From: Mycosarcoma maydis
Taxonomy: Eukaryota; Basidiomycota; Ustilaginomycetes; Ustilaginales
Assembly (NCBI RefSeq): GCF_000328475.2
Contig: NC_026478.1
Span: forward strand, 124,001 to 188,000
Direction of reading: 5' to 3'
DNA: 64,000 nt
Shown here: positions 20,047 to 29,636 of the stretch, piece after piece
Numbering within the stretch: position 1 is the stretch's first letter
Layout: every line of letters begins with the position of its first letter
The notes under the pieces: generated by a model
The model's database searches: none
What the model was told of the DNA's origin: nothing
Seen by the model: the letters and a program-made list of their open reading frames with translations, nothing else
Made by a program: the position numbers and the translations under genes

Positions 20047-21400
20047 GCCGATAACCAACGCAGACGATGATGATGTCAAAACAAGTAAAAGCAGGCGCCA
20101 AAAGTGTCGAAGCAAGTCGAAAGCAAGCGACTTTCGACGGCGGATTGTCGACCGCCTGGCTGGAAACCAAGACCCACCCCGAAGGCGTTCGACTCGTTAA
20201 AATTCCTTCGGAGTCAACGTTTGCAGAGAAGAGACCCGAGACCCAAAGACGATTGTGGAAACGGGAGCGGGATCTGAAAAGTCACCTACGAGGACAAGAA
20301 GCTCATTGATTGGACTGGACCGATCAAGTAAGGAGGTGCCAGACGAGTTGAACGCAGTGGGTCTGTGGGACAAATTTGAGAACCAAGGCTGTAAACGAAA
20401 CTCGCTATACACAGTCAGGAACGGCCAGTCGAGTGGAGAAAGATCGAGCATCTCGGTGCAGCTGTTTTCAACAAGTAGCTACAGAGAAGCTCAGCGACCG
20501 GAAGCTATACACGGGGAATGCAGGCTCGTGTCTGTTGCAGTTAAGTCAGAGAGGAGAGAGCGAGCGATCCACAGCCTTCGTGGGGAGGGAGCGGAGAACC
20601 GTCGGGCAAGTTCAAAGCCTTGCATGTTGCTGTGTGGTGAAATATTATCCCCACGTTTTTGTTTCCACATCCACCGAGCCGCGACCGAGCACGAGGGAAT
20701 GAAGTTGTGAGTGTCGAGAGAGCACACGATCTCCATCTCCTATTACGTTTTCACCAAGGGCAATTGCTGACTCGAACCCACTCGCCTATTCTTCACCAGC
20801 CGAGCGTGCGCCACTCTTCTTGCAGTTCAAGCAGATTCGAAAGGAAAAAAGATCAGAGATGCCAAGCAGATGTCACACTGGTGACACTTTGGTGACTGAC
20901 TCGTGACTATTGACCGAGATTATTTACTACGCCTTGGCAAACCCACGGAAGACACGAGAGGTTTTACCGGGCAGAGAAAGGCGAGTGACCTTGTGCCCGT
21001 CTCTTCCGACGCGTCAAACACAAAAGCAAACTTCGGGAGTTCGGTCAGCCGACCGGCAAACCAAAGAAAAGTAGTCGTGAGTGAATCTGAGTTGAGCCGC
21101 GATCGGGCTGACTGCCTCCGCTTCGGACATACCCGGCTTGAAAATTAAAAATTGGCTAGTAAACGAATCAAGCTCTAACTTAGCATCTCAGAGCACATAT
21201 CCATCAGCATGACGCATGCCACTGCATCAGTGGAACATGGGCACACATGTGGGTCATCCGTAAGAAAGCAACTCACTCACGCCAAACACACGCCGTGCCA
21301 ACGATGTCGGTCCCAACAGCCTCGTCGTAGCGGTTGGCTTGCGAGATTGAGAGTCTATTCACACTCGTGACTGCAAGGCTTTCCATGGTCAGCTTAAGCA
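20047..21400. other. 1.35-kb intergenic region, no gene seen
   Basis: Upstream of the regulator-like gene and downstream of the sulfurtransferase gene. I searched the minus strand for a missing zinc-cluster exon and saw none. Plus frames at 20255-20710 look like chance. Confidence 0.45.
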
Positions 21401-22471
21401 TTAGGCAATTTTGTGAATGGGCGCGCCTTGACTCTCTCTCGACGCCCAACCCATCCAGCTCTCGTCATAGATGCTGCTCTGCACCCCGATTTCCTGCAGC
21501 GCCAACCAGATAGCCGCTGCCGTCATACCCGAGCCGCATGTGTTAGTAGCGGCAAGCTCTCCACCACTGGAAGCCTGTCTGAGCTTGTCGAGTGCTTCCA
21601 TACCTCCAACCGTATCACTCAGTGTCCTCCACAATTCGATCTGGTCCTTGAGCACCGTATACTGCTTGCCATCCTTGCCCGTCTCGGTCTTGAGCAGGTT
21701 GGGAAAGGGGAGCGAGAGACTGTTAGGGATGTGGCCGGAAGAAAGACCTGGCCTAGGCTCCGGATCCGTGCCTTGAAATCTGCCCTTGGAGCGTGCGTCG
21801 AATACAGTCTGAGCTCGAGCGCCCATTTTGGCGTTGGCCAACATCTCGTCAAACGAGCGGATGATGCCATCCTGCAGCACTGGCTCCGGGTACTTGGATT
21901 TCGAGACCGATGCCGGTTCGCCAGATTCTGTCGCAAGGCCGTTGTTGACCCATGCTGGGAGCCCGCCATTGAGGACCGACACATTGAGATGGCCGAATGC
22001 CTTGAACGTGAACGCTGTGCGCGGAGCGGAAAAGACTCCATGTGTGTCGTAGACAACAACGTGAGTGTCTGGCTCGATGCCGTGCATCGATGCTGCCTCG
22101 GCGAACGTAGCTGGGGAAGGCATCATATGAGGAAGGTTGCGAACGCTTTCCCCGACGGTTGCCACCTTGTCAACGTTCCAGAAGAGGGCTCTGGGCAGTC
22201 GAGGTCCTGCTTTGAACTCTTCGAATGCATTGCGAGGCGGGTTCGTGTTGGGCATGAACCATGTGGCGTCAAGGATGCGCACCTTGCTGGTGCTTGCTTT
22301 GTCGGCCTCGATCAAAGAGGCGAGTGCCTTTGGTGCGATGACCAGAGGCACTGTAGGTGGCCGTGCTGTCGAGGCCATGTTTCTAAAGCCGCTCGCTCTT
22401 GAGGCATACGATGGTTCGATCCGTGCAAGCAATTTTGTGCGTCCAAGGCTGGTCGTTCGAGCGACTAGCAT
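21401..22471 (-). CDS. TUM1: 3-mercaptopyruvate/thiosulfate sulfurtransferase
   Basis: A 356-residue protein with two rhodanese domains. The first, inactive domain runs from about residue 40 to 175 (VRILDATWFMP, VVVYDTHGVFSAPR, VLNGGLPAW). The second runs from about 200 to 350 and carries the active-site loop CGSGMTA with Cys at residue 312; this CGSG(V/M)TA form is typical of mercaptopyruvate sulfurtransferase rather than the CRKGVT of thiosulfate sulfurtransferase. The yeast counterpart Tum1 passes sulfur to the tRNA 2-thiolation pathway. The N-terminus before MASTARPP is basic, hydroxylated and free of acids, like a mitochondrial presequence. The open frame begins at 22507 with TTG; the first ATG is at 22471, with another at about residue 32, so dual cytosolic and mitochondrial forms are possible. 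Confidence 0.9.
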   Translation of the reverse strand: MLVARTTSLGRTKLLARIEPSYASRASGFRNMASTARPPTVPLVIAPKALASLIEADKASTSKVRILDATWFMPNTNPPRNAFEEFKAGPRLPRALFWNVDKVATVGESVRNLPHMMPSPATFAEAASMHGIEPDTHVVVYDTHGVFSAPRTAFTFKAFGHLNVSVLNGGLPAWVNNGLATESGEPASVSKSKYPEPVLQDGIIRSFDEMLANAKMGARAQTVFDARSKGRFQGTDPEPRPGLSSGHIPNSLSLPFPNLLKTETGKDGKQYTVLKDQIELWRTLSDTVGGMEALDKLRQASSGGELAATNTCGSGMTAAAIWLALQEIGVQSSIYDESWMGWASRESQGAPIHKIA

Positions 22472-22611
22472 TGTTTGTCCAACTTTGAGTGCGATATGAT
22501 TGAGCAACGTGGTGGAAGATTAGAGCACCAGCGACAAGCCCATACTTGGCGTGTGTGAGGTTGGCCCAAGCACTCGTGATTACGAAGGTGGAGCCGATGC
22601 TACTCGTGACT

Positions 22612-22660
22612 ATTCGTGATTCGTGATTCGTGATTCGTGATTCGTGATTCGTGATTCGTA
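22612..22660. repeat. 7-bp tandem array, unit ATTCGTG
   Basis: Six perfect copies of ATTCGTG followed by one copy with a changed last base. The same unit and its complement occur singly or paired in most other gaps of the window. Confidence 0.95.
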
Positions 22661-23397
22661 ATTTAATTCACGATTTGATTTTCGGTATAAGTTATGTTCT
22701 ATCCTTGACACAACCACGAACAGAAAAATGCTAGGGTTGAGTCACGTGAATGTTCTCATAGCAACCCACGTCATACACACTCAATCGCGAATTCACAACG
22801 CATACAAAACCCCTCGTACCTAACATGTAACGATGTTCTGTACCGTACAGTACACTGAAACATTCACAGCCTTAGATGGCACCTATCTGCTGCTCAAGAT
22901 CTATTTGACCACTTTACGCGCGCTCTGTGTGACAACGGATGTACAAAGGCCATACAAAGGGAGCTATTGGCGAGGTCCAGTTCACTGGCGTCTGCCTTGG
23001 CGCACGAGTGGCAAGTCGGAAGGCCTCGATGGCCTGATCCCTGTATTTGTCGATCATCGTGAGCAGCCCTTAGACCCTGCTTCTCGCCTCGGCCATCCTA
23101 GCCTTCCAGCGGCCAATGGAGATGACGAGCTGCATGCGGTGCGCTACATGGCGTACCTAGCCTGGGAGGCCTAGCGGATGAAGAGTCAGAGTCTGACACG
23201 CAGCAATCACATCCAGGGATGGTGGAACATTAGCCGTGATACTGGAAGCTCGGTCGGACTGGAAACATCTTTGGTGGTTGGTGGCGTCAATTGTGATTCT
23301 GTGGTACTTCAGGCTGAGTCTCAGTTTGTGTCTAGACGTGATCTCTAATCGAGCCTCTACCGTGTTGGAGAGACACATAGACGAATGCCACATGCTG

Positions 23398-24030
23398 TTC
23401 CCCGTGGGGAAGCAACAAAGTGCTATCAAGAAGCATATAGAGCATGCTAGCGGCATAACGTGGGGTAAGCATCGCCAAGATGTCACGACAAGATCGCCAG
23501 CTGAGGGGCGCTTTTCCGCTCCACTTTTAGACGGGCCCGACCTGCTGCTGAAACTGATCACTTACAGGTCATGCCAGAGAATCGCGGGGGAATTGCATCG
23601 GATGTCGTGGAGCACATGACATTGACCACATCGAGTTTTGGACTGCATTGCCCGCGGGGTGCTCGAGATCTACCGAACAGACTCTCACCCCGCGGGGTCT
23701 ACGGACGCCCGGTTATTGGCGCAGGCACGGAGAGGACGTCGGCAGTATAACCAGCACATGGCCAAGAAAGGCTGTCAGATGAATTTCGACAAAGCGCCTC
23801 AAGGTGGAGCAGATGCCAGCAAGGTGGGGGTGAGCGGCTAAGGGGGTGAGATCTCCCCGGGCAAGATGGTAGATTGCCGGTTCGGTTGAATGCAGAAGCG
23901 CCAATAGATGAAGTGACATGGAATCATGGCAGGAATGACGAGAAGTTAGCCGCGCCGCTCAGCGTGGGCAACAGCAACGGCACACTCTAGGTGCTGCATC
24001 TGACAAAATGGAGCGTCGTTCCCCGCGGGG
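23398..24030. repeat. Group of CCCCGCGGGG-type palindromes
   Basis: Four GC palindromes in about 630 bp: TTCCCCGTGGGGAA (23398-23411, one mismatch), CCCGCGGGG (23651-23659), ACCCCGCGGGGT (23687-23698, perfect) and CCCCGCGGGG (24021-24030). I noticed no others of this kind in the window. Confidence 0.75.
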
Positions 24031-24538
24031 GCTGGCTGAGGTCATTTTACATGCATGTCGACAGCAATCACGAATGCAGTAGCGAGAAAGTCGATCACGC
24101 TCGGCATCGTAGATAGCAAGCTGTGCGGCTGGTGCAAATCTTGTGGCCATGGTTCTCAGGAGCGTCTGACACGGTTGTTCAGTACGGGTGCCATCGGCCC
24201 GGAGTTTGCCAACGCTTAGACTCGTCTTGGATGCCCAACCAATCACGACCCACGACTCACGACTCACGACCCCAGCATGCACGGATCTGAGACGCGAGAC
24301 TAGCGGAAACTTTTGGGCTAGTAAAATTTAGGGTCCAAGGCGAAATCACGAATCATGAATGAATGCTCAAGGAGCGAGCGATACAGTCGATACAGTTTTG
24401 AGTAGTACGGTACAGTACTCGTCACTGAAAAGTGGTGGCTACACGTTATCTGCCCTGAGGCGTGAGCATGAGGTTATGCAATCACATTCACAAATTCTGA
24501 GGTACAGTGTAGCAAACCAACCACGAACGACTCACGAC

Positions 24539-24598
24539 GTGACTGTGACTGTGACTGTGACTGTGACTGTGACTGTGACTGTGACTGTGACTGTGACT
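24539..24598. repeat. Hexanucleotide microsatellite (GTGACT)10
   Basis: Ten perfect tandem copies of GTGACT over 60 bp, flanked by related ACTCACGAC sequence. It would encode Val-Thr repeats in one frame, but that frame is otherwise not gene-like. Confidence 0.97.
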
Positions 24599-24833
24599 AC
24601 GACTCGTAACTCGTAACTCAGAGGCTGCCACAGTTGTTAGTCGTGAGTGACGGTCCGACTTTGTTCCTTGTGAATTTAACGTTAATCGTGAATAGTTTAG
24701 TTGTGAGGCTGTGAGTCACTGAGGTACTATTTCGCGTCTTCTCGTGTTGAGCAACCACCTTCACGCTTGGTGCTTTCGTGATTCGCTGGTTCGACCACTT
24801 TACGGTGCTCCGCAGTCATGACTCGTCAGTTGA

Positions 24834-24857
24834 CTCGTCTCGTCTCGTCTCGTCTCG
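24834..24857. repeat. Pentanucleotide run (CTCGT)n
   Basis: Nearly five copies of CTCGT, in the far upstream region of the sugar transporter gene. Confidence 0.9.
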
Positions 24858-25586
24858 CCCCGAGTGGCAATCGTGAAATGTCAATGCCAGTTGTGAATGA
24901 TTCTCACCGTGCTTTCTCGCTTGTGTACTCACAACTCTCCAGCTGCATCACCTACAGATTCTCGAGTCCCCACCACAATCCGTCCTGGTGCCTTTCTAGT
25001 CTGTCATGCTTGCAAGCCGCAAGCAATCCCGCCCCCCTCACCAGTCATAAGCATAGCGCTCTGAAACCACTTTGTTCTCCGTGCCGCATAGAGCTTGCCT
25101 TTCCCCCACCACGACCCTCAACTCGGATAGCTTGCGTCCCGGAACATTGTCATCAGGTGGTCATCGGCAGAATCTCAGGTACACACGGCTTGCTCCTCTC
25201 CACCTTTCTGTCCTCCCCCGCAATTTGGGTTACCGATTTGACTCTGGTCCTGCAAGAGAATAGCAATACGCTCACGCTATTCGTCCGCATCATTTGCTTT
25301 TCCGGTGCTACCATCGATTGGGTTGAACCGACGCTCGGTATCCTCTGTTCTCAAACTTGACCTTTGGATTTCGCCAGTCTTTCACCTTGGCTCCGGCCCC
25401 ACACGTTACCGCTGTTGGGCCAGCCTCCGCTCTACACAGTTCTTGCTTGGTGTCTAGCCATCAGCAAAACGGCAAAAAGTACAAGTAGGCACCGTCCCAA
25501 GCAACTTCCTCTCTCCCTCCGACACCCCTTATCCAACATCACCTGCTACTCGCCATTTCACCAGAACCTCATCGCTGCCTTCCAAC

Positions 25587-27392
25587 ATGACACGTTCCAA
25601 CACCGACGGGTCCATGACCCCCTCCAAGCAGGAGGGCAACTTGGTCTCTGCTACCCACCCACCGCTTGCCAAGCGACGTTTCGGTTCCACGTCGCTCACT
25701 GAAGATCTTCAGCGGCATTGGCGTGTCTACCTTCTTGGTATCTGCGCTTCCTTCGGAGGTCTACTGTTCGGTTGGGACACGGGCCTCATAGGCGGCGTTC
25801 TCAACATGGCTGCCTTTCAAAATGATTTTGGCCTCAAAAACAATCCATCCAAGCTAGCAGCGCTCAAGGGTAACATTGTATCCGTCTTGCAAGCTGGCTG
25901 CTTTTTCGGCGCCGCTTCCAGTTTCTACCTGCCCCACCGATTCGGTCGTCGCAACGCCATGTTGATCTCTGCTGCCGTCTTCCTGGTCGGCTCCATCATA
26001 CAAACCACCTGCCGCCTTCATGGACAAAGCGCGACTTCCGCTTTGAACCAGCTCTACGTCGGACGTGTCATCGGTGGATTCGGTGTCGGACTCGCCTCTT
26101 CGGTCGTGCCCACTTATCTTTCTGAGTGCGCGCCTCGCTCGATTCGGGGTCGACTTGCTGGCATGTACCAGCTGCTGATTGTCACTGGTATCTGCATCGC
26201 CTACTTTGTCAACTACGGCATGGTCCAGAACTATCCCGACCAGCATTCGAGCGCTATGTGGCAGGTGCCTTTTGCTCTGCAGTGTCTGCCCGGTTTTCTT
26301 TTCGTCGTAACCCTTTTCTTTCAGCCAGAGTCTCCGCGTTGGCTCGTCGAGCAGGGCAGAAGTGAAGAAGCTCATCGCGCCCTCGCTCGCATCAATCGTA
26401 CTCCTATCGACGATCCAAGCGTCGTGGCAATTCTCCAAGAAATCCAAAATGATCTCCAAGGAAAACAAGGCCTCTCCATCCGTCAACAAGTCCGGATGGC
26501 CTTCGCCGAAAGAGTCACAACATATCGAGTCTTTACCGGCGCCCTTCTTATGTTTTTTCAGCAGTTCACGGGCACTAATAGCATTAATTACTATTCACCC
26601 CAAATCTTTGCCAGCCTTGGCGTCACTGGTCAGTCTAGCGGTCTTCTGGCGACGGGAGTCTATGGTGTCGTCAAAATCGTAACCACCGGTCTTTTTATGG
26701 TAGTGGCGATCGAGCAGCTTGGCCGCAAGTGGTGTCTCATCACTGGCGGCATTGTTCAAGTATTTTGCCTCTTTTGGATTGCAATCTACCAGGCCGTCCG
26801 TCCCAGCGGAACGCCTGTTGACGGTGTCGGCTACCTGACCATTGCCATGATCTATCTCTTTGTAGTTGGATATGGTCTCGGATGGTCTTCGGTCACTTGG
26901 GCTGTAAGTGCAGAAATTGCGCCGAATCAGCTTCGTGCGTTGGCCATGTCGGCAGCTACTATGAGCCAGTGGTTCTTCAACTTTGTCATTGCACTCATCA
27001 CGCCTCGGGCGCTCGAACACATCAAGTTCGGCACCTTCATCCTTTTCGCCGTTGTCACATCGGTCGCGGTGCTCTGGGCAGCGTTTTTCCTGCCCGAGAC
27101 TAGCGGTGTCTCTCTGGAACTCATGCACAGAGTGTTCCAAGGCAACATCATCACTAGGTCGATCCAGGATTTGTCACCAAAGAAGAGAAAGGCCTTCCGC
27201 GACAGGTTGATGGCTGAAGCGGATGGTACGATTGATCAAGGAACCAACCCAGGTGTCAATCAAGAGCAGACCGCCTCGGCTGACGTTGCTACGCTGGACA
27301 GGGTGCCGTCAAAGCTTCCCAAGGGTGGCGAGGACGGCATCCTCAATACGTCGGATGCGGTCTCGTCTGACAACGACCATGGCAAGAGGTGA
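25587..27392 (+). CDS. MFS sugar transporter
   Basis: A 601-residue sugar porter of the major facilitator superfamily with twelve membrane segments. Signatures seen: the first-helix block FGGLLFGWDTGLIGGVL (about 57-73), RFGRR in the loop after helix 2, the GRVIGGFGVGLASSVVPTYLSE block (about 153-174), PESPRWLVEQGR before the central loop (about 245-256), QQFTGTNSINYYSP in helix 7 (about 318-331), and the PET motif after helix 12 (PETSGVSLE). Both termini are cytosolic and polar; the C-terminal tail is about 90 residues. The substrate is probably a hexose or a related polyol or acid and cannot be told from sequence alone. The ATG at 25587 follows a long C-rich leader. Single exon. Confidence 0.9.
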   Translation: MTRSNTDGSMTPSKQEGNLVSATHPPLAKRRFGSTSLTEDLQRHWRVYLLGICASFGGLLFGWDTGLIGGVLNMAAFQNDFGLKNNPSKLAALKGNIVSVLQAGCFFGAASSFYLPHRFGRRNAMLISAAVFLVGSIIQTTCRLHGQSATSALNQLYVGRVIGGFGVGLASSVVPTYLSECAPRSIRGRLAGMYQLLIVTGICIAYFVNYGMVQNYPDQHSSAMWQVPFALQCLPGFLFVVTLFFQPESPRWLVEQGRSEEAHRALARINRTPIDDPSVVAILQEIQNDLQGKQGLSIRQQVRMAFAERVTTYRVFTGALLMFFQQFTGTNSINYYSPQIFASLGVTGQSSGLLATGVYGVVKIVTTGLFMVVAIEQLGRKWCLITGGIVQVFCLFWIAIYQAVRPSGTPVDGVGYLTIAMIYLFVVGYGLGWSSVTWAVSAEIAPNQLRALAMSAATMSQWFFNFVIALITPRALEHIKFGTFILFAVVTSVAVLWAAFFLPETSGVSLELMHRVFQGNIITRSIQDLSPKKRKAFRDRLMAEADGTIDQGTNPGVNQEQTASADVATLDRVPSKLPKGGEDGILNTSDAVSSDNDHGKR

Positions 27393-29636
27393 TAAATAGA
27401 TTTGCTATATGATTTGGTTGATGCTCCAAGTTGGGGGGTCTTCTTTTCTTTTCACATGATCCATCTTATGCTCCCGTTTTGTACTTTTATACCATCGATA
27501 TCAATCAAGCATGCTGCATCTTGGTCACGTTCAACGAAGCTAGCGAAATGTCTATATGCAAGATGCATCGACGTGAGGATCAAACAGCGATCGCGTCAGG
27601 CATGGCACGCATGAGCAGGACACACAAGCCGGTAGACCGGTGCTTCAACGAGACCAAGACCTGTACGTATGCACTCTCACAGTGGCCTGCAAAAAATCGT
27701 GCTTTTATCGATATGCAACACGGTGACCGCAACAGGCAGGACTACTGACCCCTCGTGCTCGTGCGGCCACGCTGAGATGGTCAGAGAGCACCTCCTGCTG
27801 CACTGCGCTGTGCTGGGAACGAAGCCGCACCTCGTCCAGCGCGGTTTCCCTCCCACCGAACGTGGCGATTTGCTATCTCTGCTCGTTGCAGGGGTTGGAA
27901 AGGCGAGCCTGAAGAAAAGGAAAGCTAGCGTCACGTCTTTACCAAGATGCTCTGCACGGTCAAGTTGGTCGTGCACGAGGCGAGAGGTGCCGTGAGTCAC
28001 GCTGACGTCTGCATGGAAAGGGGGGTGCACTGACGTGGTGTGCAGTCCGAGGACCGTGGTCGTGAGTGTCCCGTGCAACGGCGACAAATACAAGGGAATA
28101 CCCTGCGTCGAGTCGAGTCTTGCCGGCAGCGTGCTGCTCATCAGCGGGTACAGTATGTGTGTGACTCGCCCAGACGCTAAAGCGAAAGAGTGGGCTGTTG
28201 CACGGACCAAAATGTGCGCAAAGAGGATCGGCATGGATGAGCACTGAAAGAGTGAAGCACTGACTGGCGTTCACATCTGAGTTGTTCTCTTGCATCATCT
28301 CGTCTTTGACGACTGTCGACACCGCACGACCACGCCACGTTCTTGGTTTACTTCGGCACTTGTCTGACCTTTCCCGTCTGTTTCTCGGCAGGCCTGTACT
28401 TGCTGCAGTCGTTCGCGGCCCACGTCATCGACATTGGGCTCTCTGCGTGTCCTGTCGGGGACCGGGGACCCGTTCGTACACGTCGACCACGCCTCGCTTA
28501 CGAACGCAAACGCTTGTGCTATCTCTGGCCATGCAAGATACGGTCGCGCATCCACTGAGAAAGGTGCGGGCCGGACATCAAGAAACATTGAGCTTATCCA
28601 CACCCGACTGCACTCAAAACAATGCCAAGCAACACAAAGTTGAGCCCGAAATCTGCACGTGCTGAGCGCCACTTGCAGCTGTCCTCTGTGGGGCTTCTGC
28701 GTCGCTACTTAGCTCGTGTACGGACGTTAGTCTTCCATGGTCCTCGCCAGCGTTCAAGAGTTCGTATAGCTCCAACGGTTCGCTGTTGGCTCTTCGAACG
28801 TCATCACGAGCATCCAGCATGGTCTGCTGTCTGAATACTGGCAGCGATTCGCCCTTATCGATGCACGAACTGCCGTGGGTGTTGTGAGCAAGACACGAGT
28901 GAGATACTTAGTTGTTCTACGTTTGCAAATACGCTTTAGATAGGCACGGTTCGTGAATGTTGGGGGTTTTGCAGAACGTGGTTCGAAAGCGCAGACGCTC
29001 GGAGCGGCGACTGTGGATGCCTCAGCGTCTGAAAGAGCGACGATCGATTGCGGATCCGTGAGTGGAGATCGTCACTGGTCAATCCAAGGTCCCAAACACG
29101 AAAGGCTGTCCGGCTTACAATCACGAATGTCGCTTCCGCCTCGGCTTAAGCCTCAGCTTAGCGCATCCAATGTTGGTGCAATACGCCCCACCTATTCGTG
29201 TTTCATCCAGACGAACATGTACGCCAATAAGGAAATTGCCATGACTTAGTTGTACCTTCCGAAATACCTTGCTTGTCTCGGACCTTCACAGCGATTCTGA
29301 CACACCCATCTGCAAGCGTGGACGAACAAGCATCTCGACTGGCCCGTTAAGCGAATGCGAGGTATGGGCGATTAAATCGTACTGATCGGCGGCGTAGACG
29401 CGGTGCAGCTCAACAACGATGGTGTGGGCAGCGAGATACGCTGCGACCATGTCAAGGCTCAACCGTGGCGTGTCAAATGAAACAACAGTCGATGATCCAC
29501 GGGATCAAGCCGGTCTCAACACCAGCCGACACGGAAACGCATCCCAGCAGCAATCGGGAACGGGCGATCTCTAAGGTGGTGCGATTATTGGAGGAATACG
29601 AATACAGGTGCAAGCGACAGTCGTGAGTGATTGATT
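27393..29636. other. 2.2-kb gap with a retroelement remnant
   Basis: Apart from the LINE-like fragment at 27640-27995 I see no gene. Many short frames lie on both strands between 28000 and 29250 without domain signals; part of this may be decayed element sequence. The dispersed motif appears in weak form near 28950 and 29124. Confidence 0.45.
27640..27995 (+). pseudogene. Probable LINE reverse transcriptase remnant
   Basis: A plus-strand frame contains CSCGHAEMVREHLLLHC followed by a short polar stretch. This pattern, C-x-C-G-x-x-E-(x)3-E-H-(F/L)-L-L-x-C, is the zinc-knuckle-like element found downstream of the reverse transcriptase domain in many non-LTR retrotransposons. The frame runs only about 109 codons, a stop lies close upstream (27633-27635), and no RT catalytic motif is left. 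It therefore looks like a truncated, decayed element. Family level and exact ends are not determinable here. Confidence 0.45.

Larger units (their letters stand above)
22472..25586. other. 3.1-kb repeat-rich stretch without a recognised gene
   Basis: Contains the best array of the 7-bp motif (22612-22660), a group of GC palindromes (23398-24030), a perfect (GTGACT)10 array and a CTCGT run. Frames such as plus 22833-23174 and plus 23236-23619 have no recognisable domain. The last 700 bases are C- and T-rich and are likely promoter and leader of the sugar transporter gene. Confidence 0.5.

Noticed and set aside
20047..20115. Hydrophobic leader in front of the regulator-like protein that would look like a signal peptide
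   Set aside because: The frame begins with TTG, not ATG; the first ATG is at 20046, and a secreted form does not fit the nuclear-type composition.
22833..23174. 113-codon plus frame, and a short minus frame opposite it (MIDKYRDQAIEAF...)
   Set aside because: Both look mildly protein-like, but neither has a stop-free length, splice structure or family that I could support.
22612..24598. Possible CRISPR-like array from regular short repeats
   Set aside because: Units are 6-7 bp with no unique spacers, and the organism is a eukaryote.
24359..24616. Frame encoding Val-Thr repeats
   Set aside because: Produced entirely by the (GTGACT)10 microsatellite.
24818..25586. Plus frames upstream of the sugar transporter
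   Set aside because: C/T-rich leader-like sequence; no coding signature and not continuous with the transporter frame.
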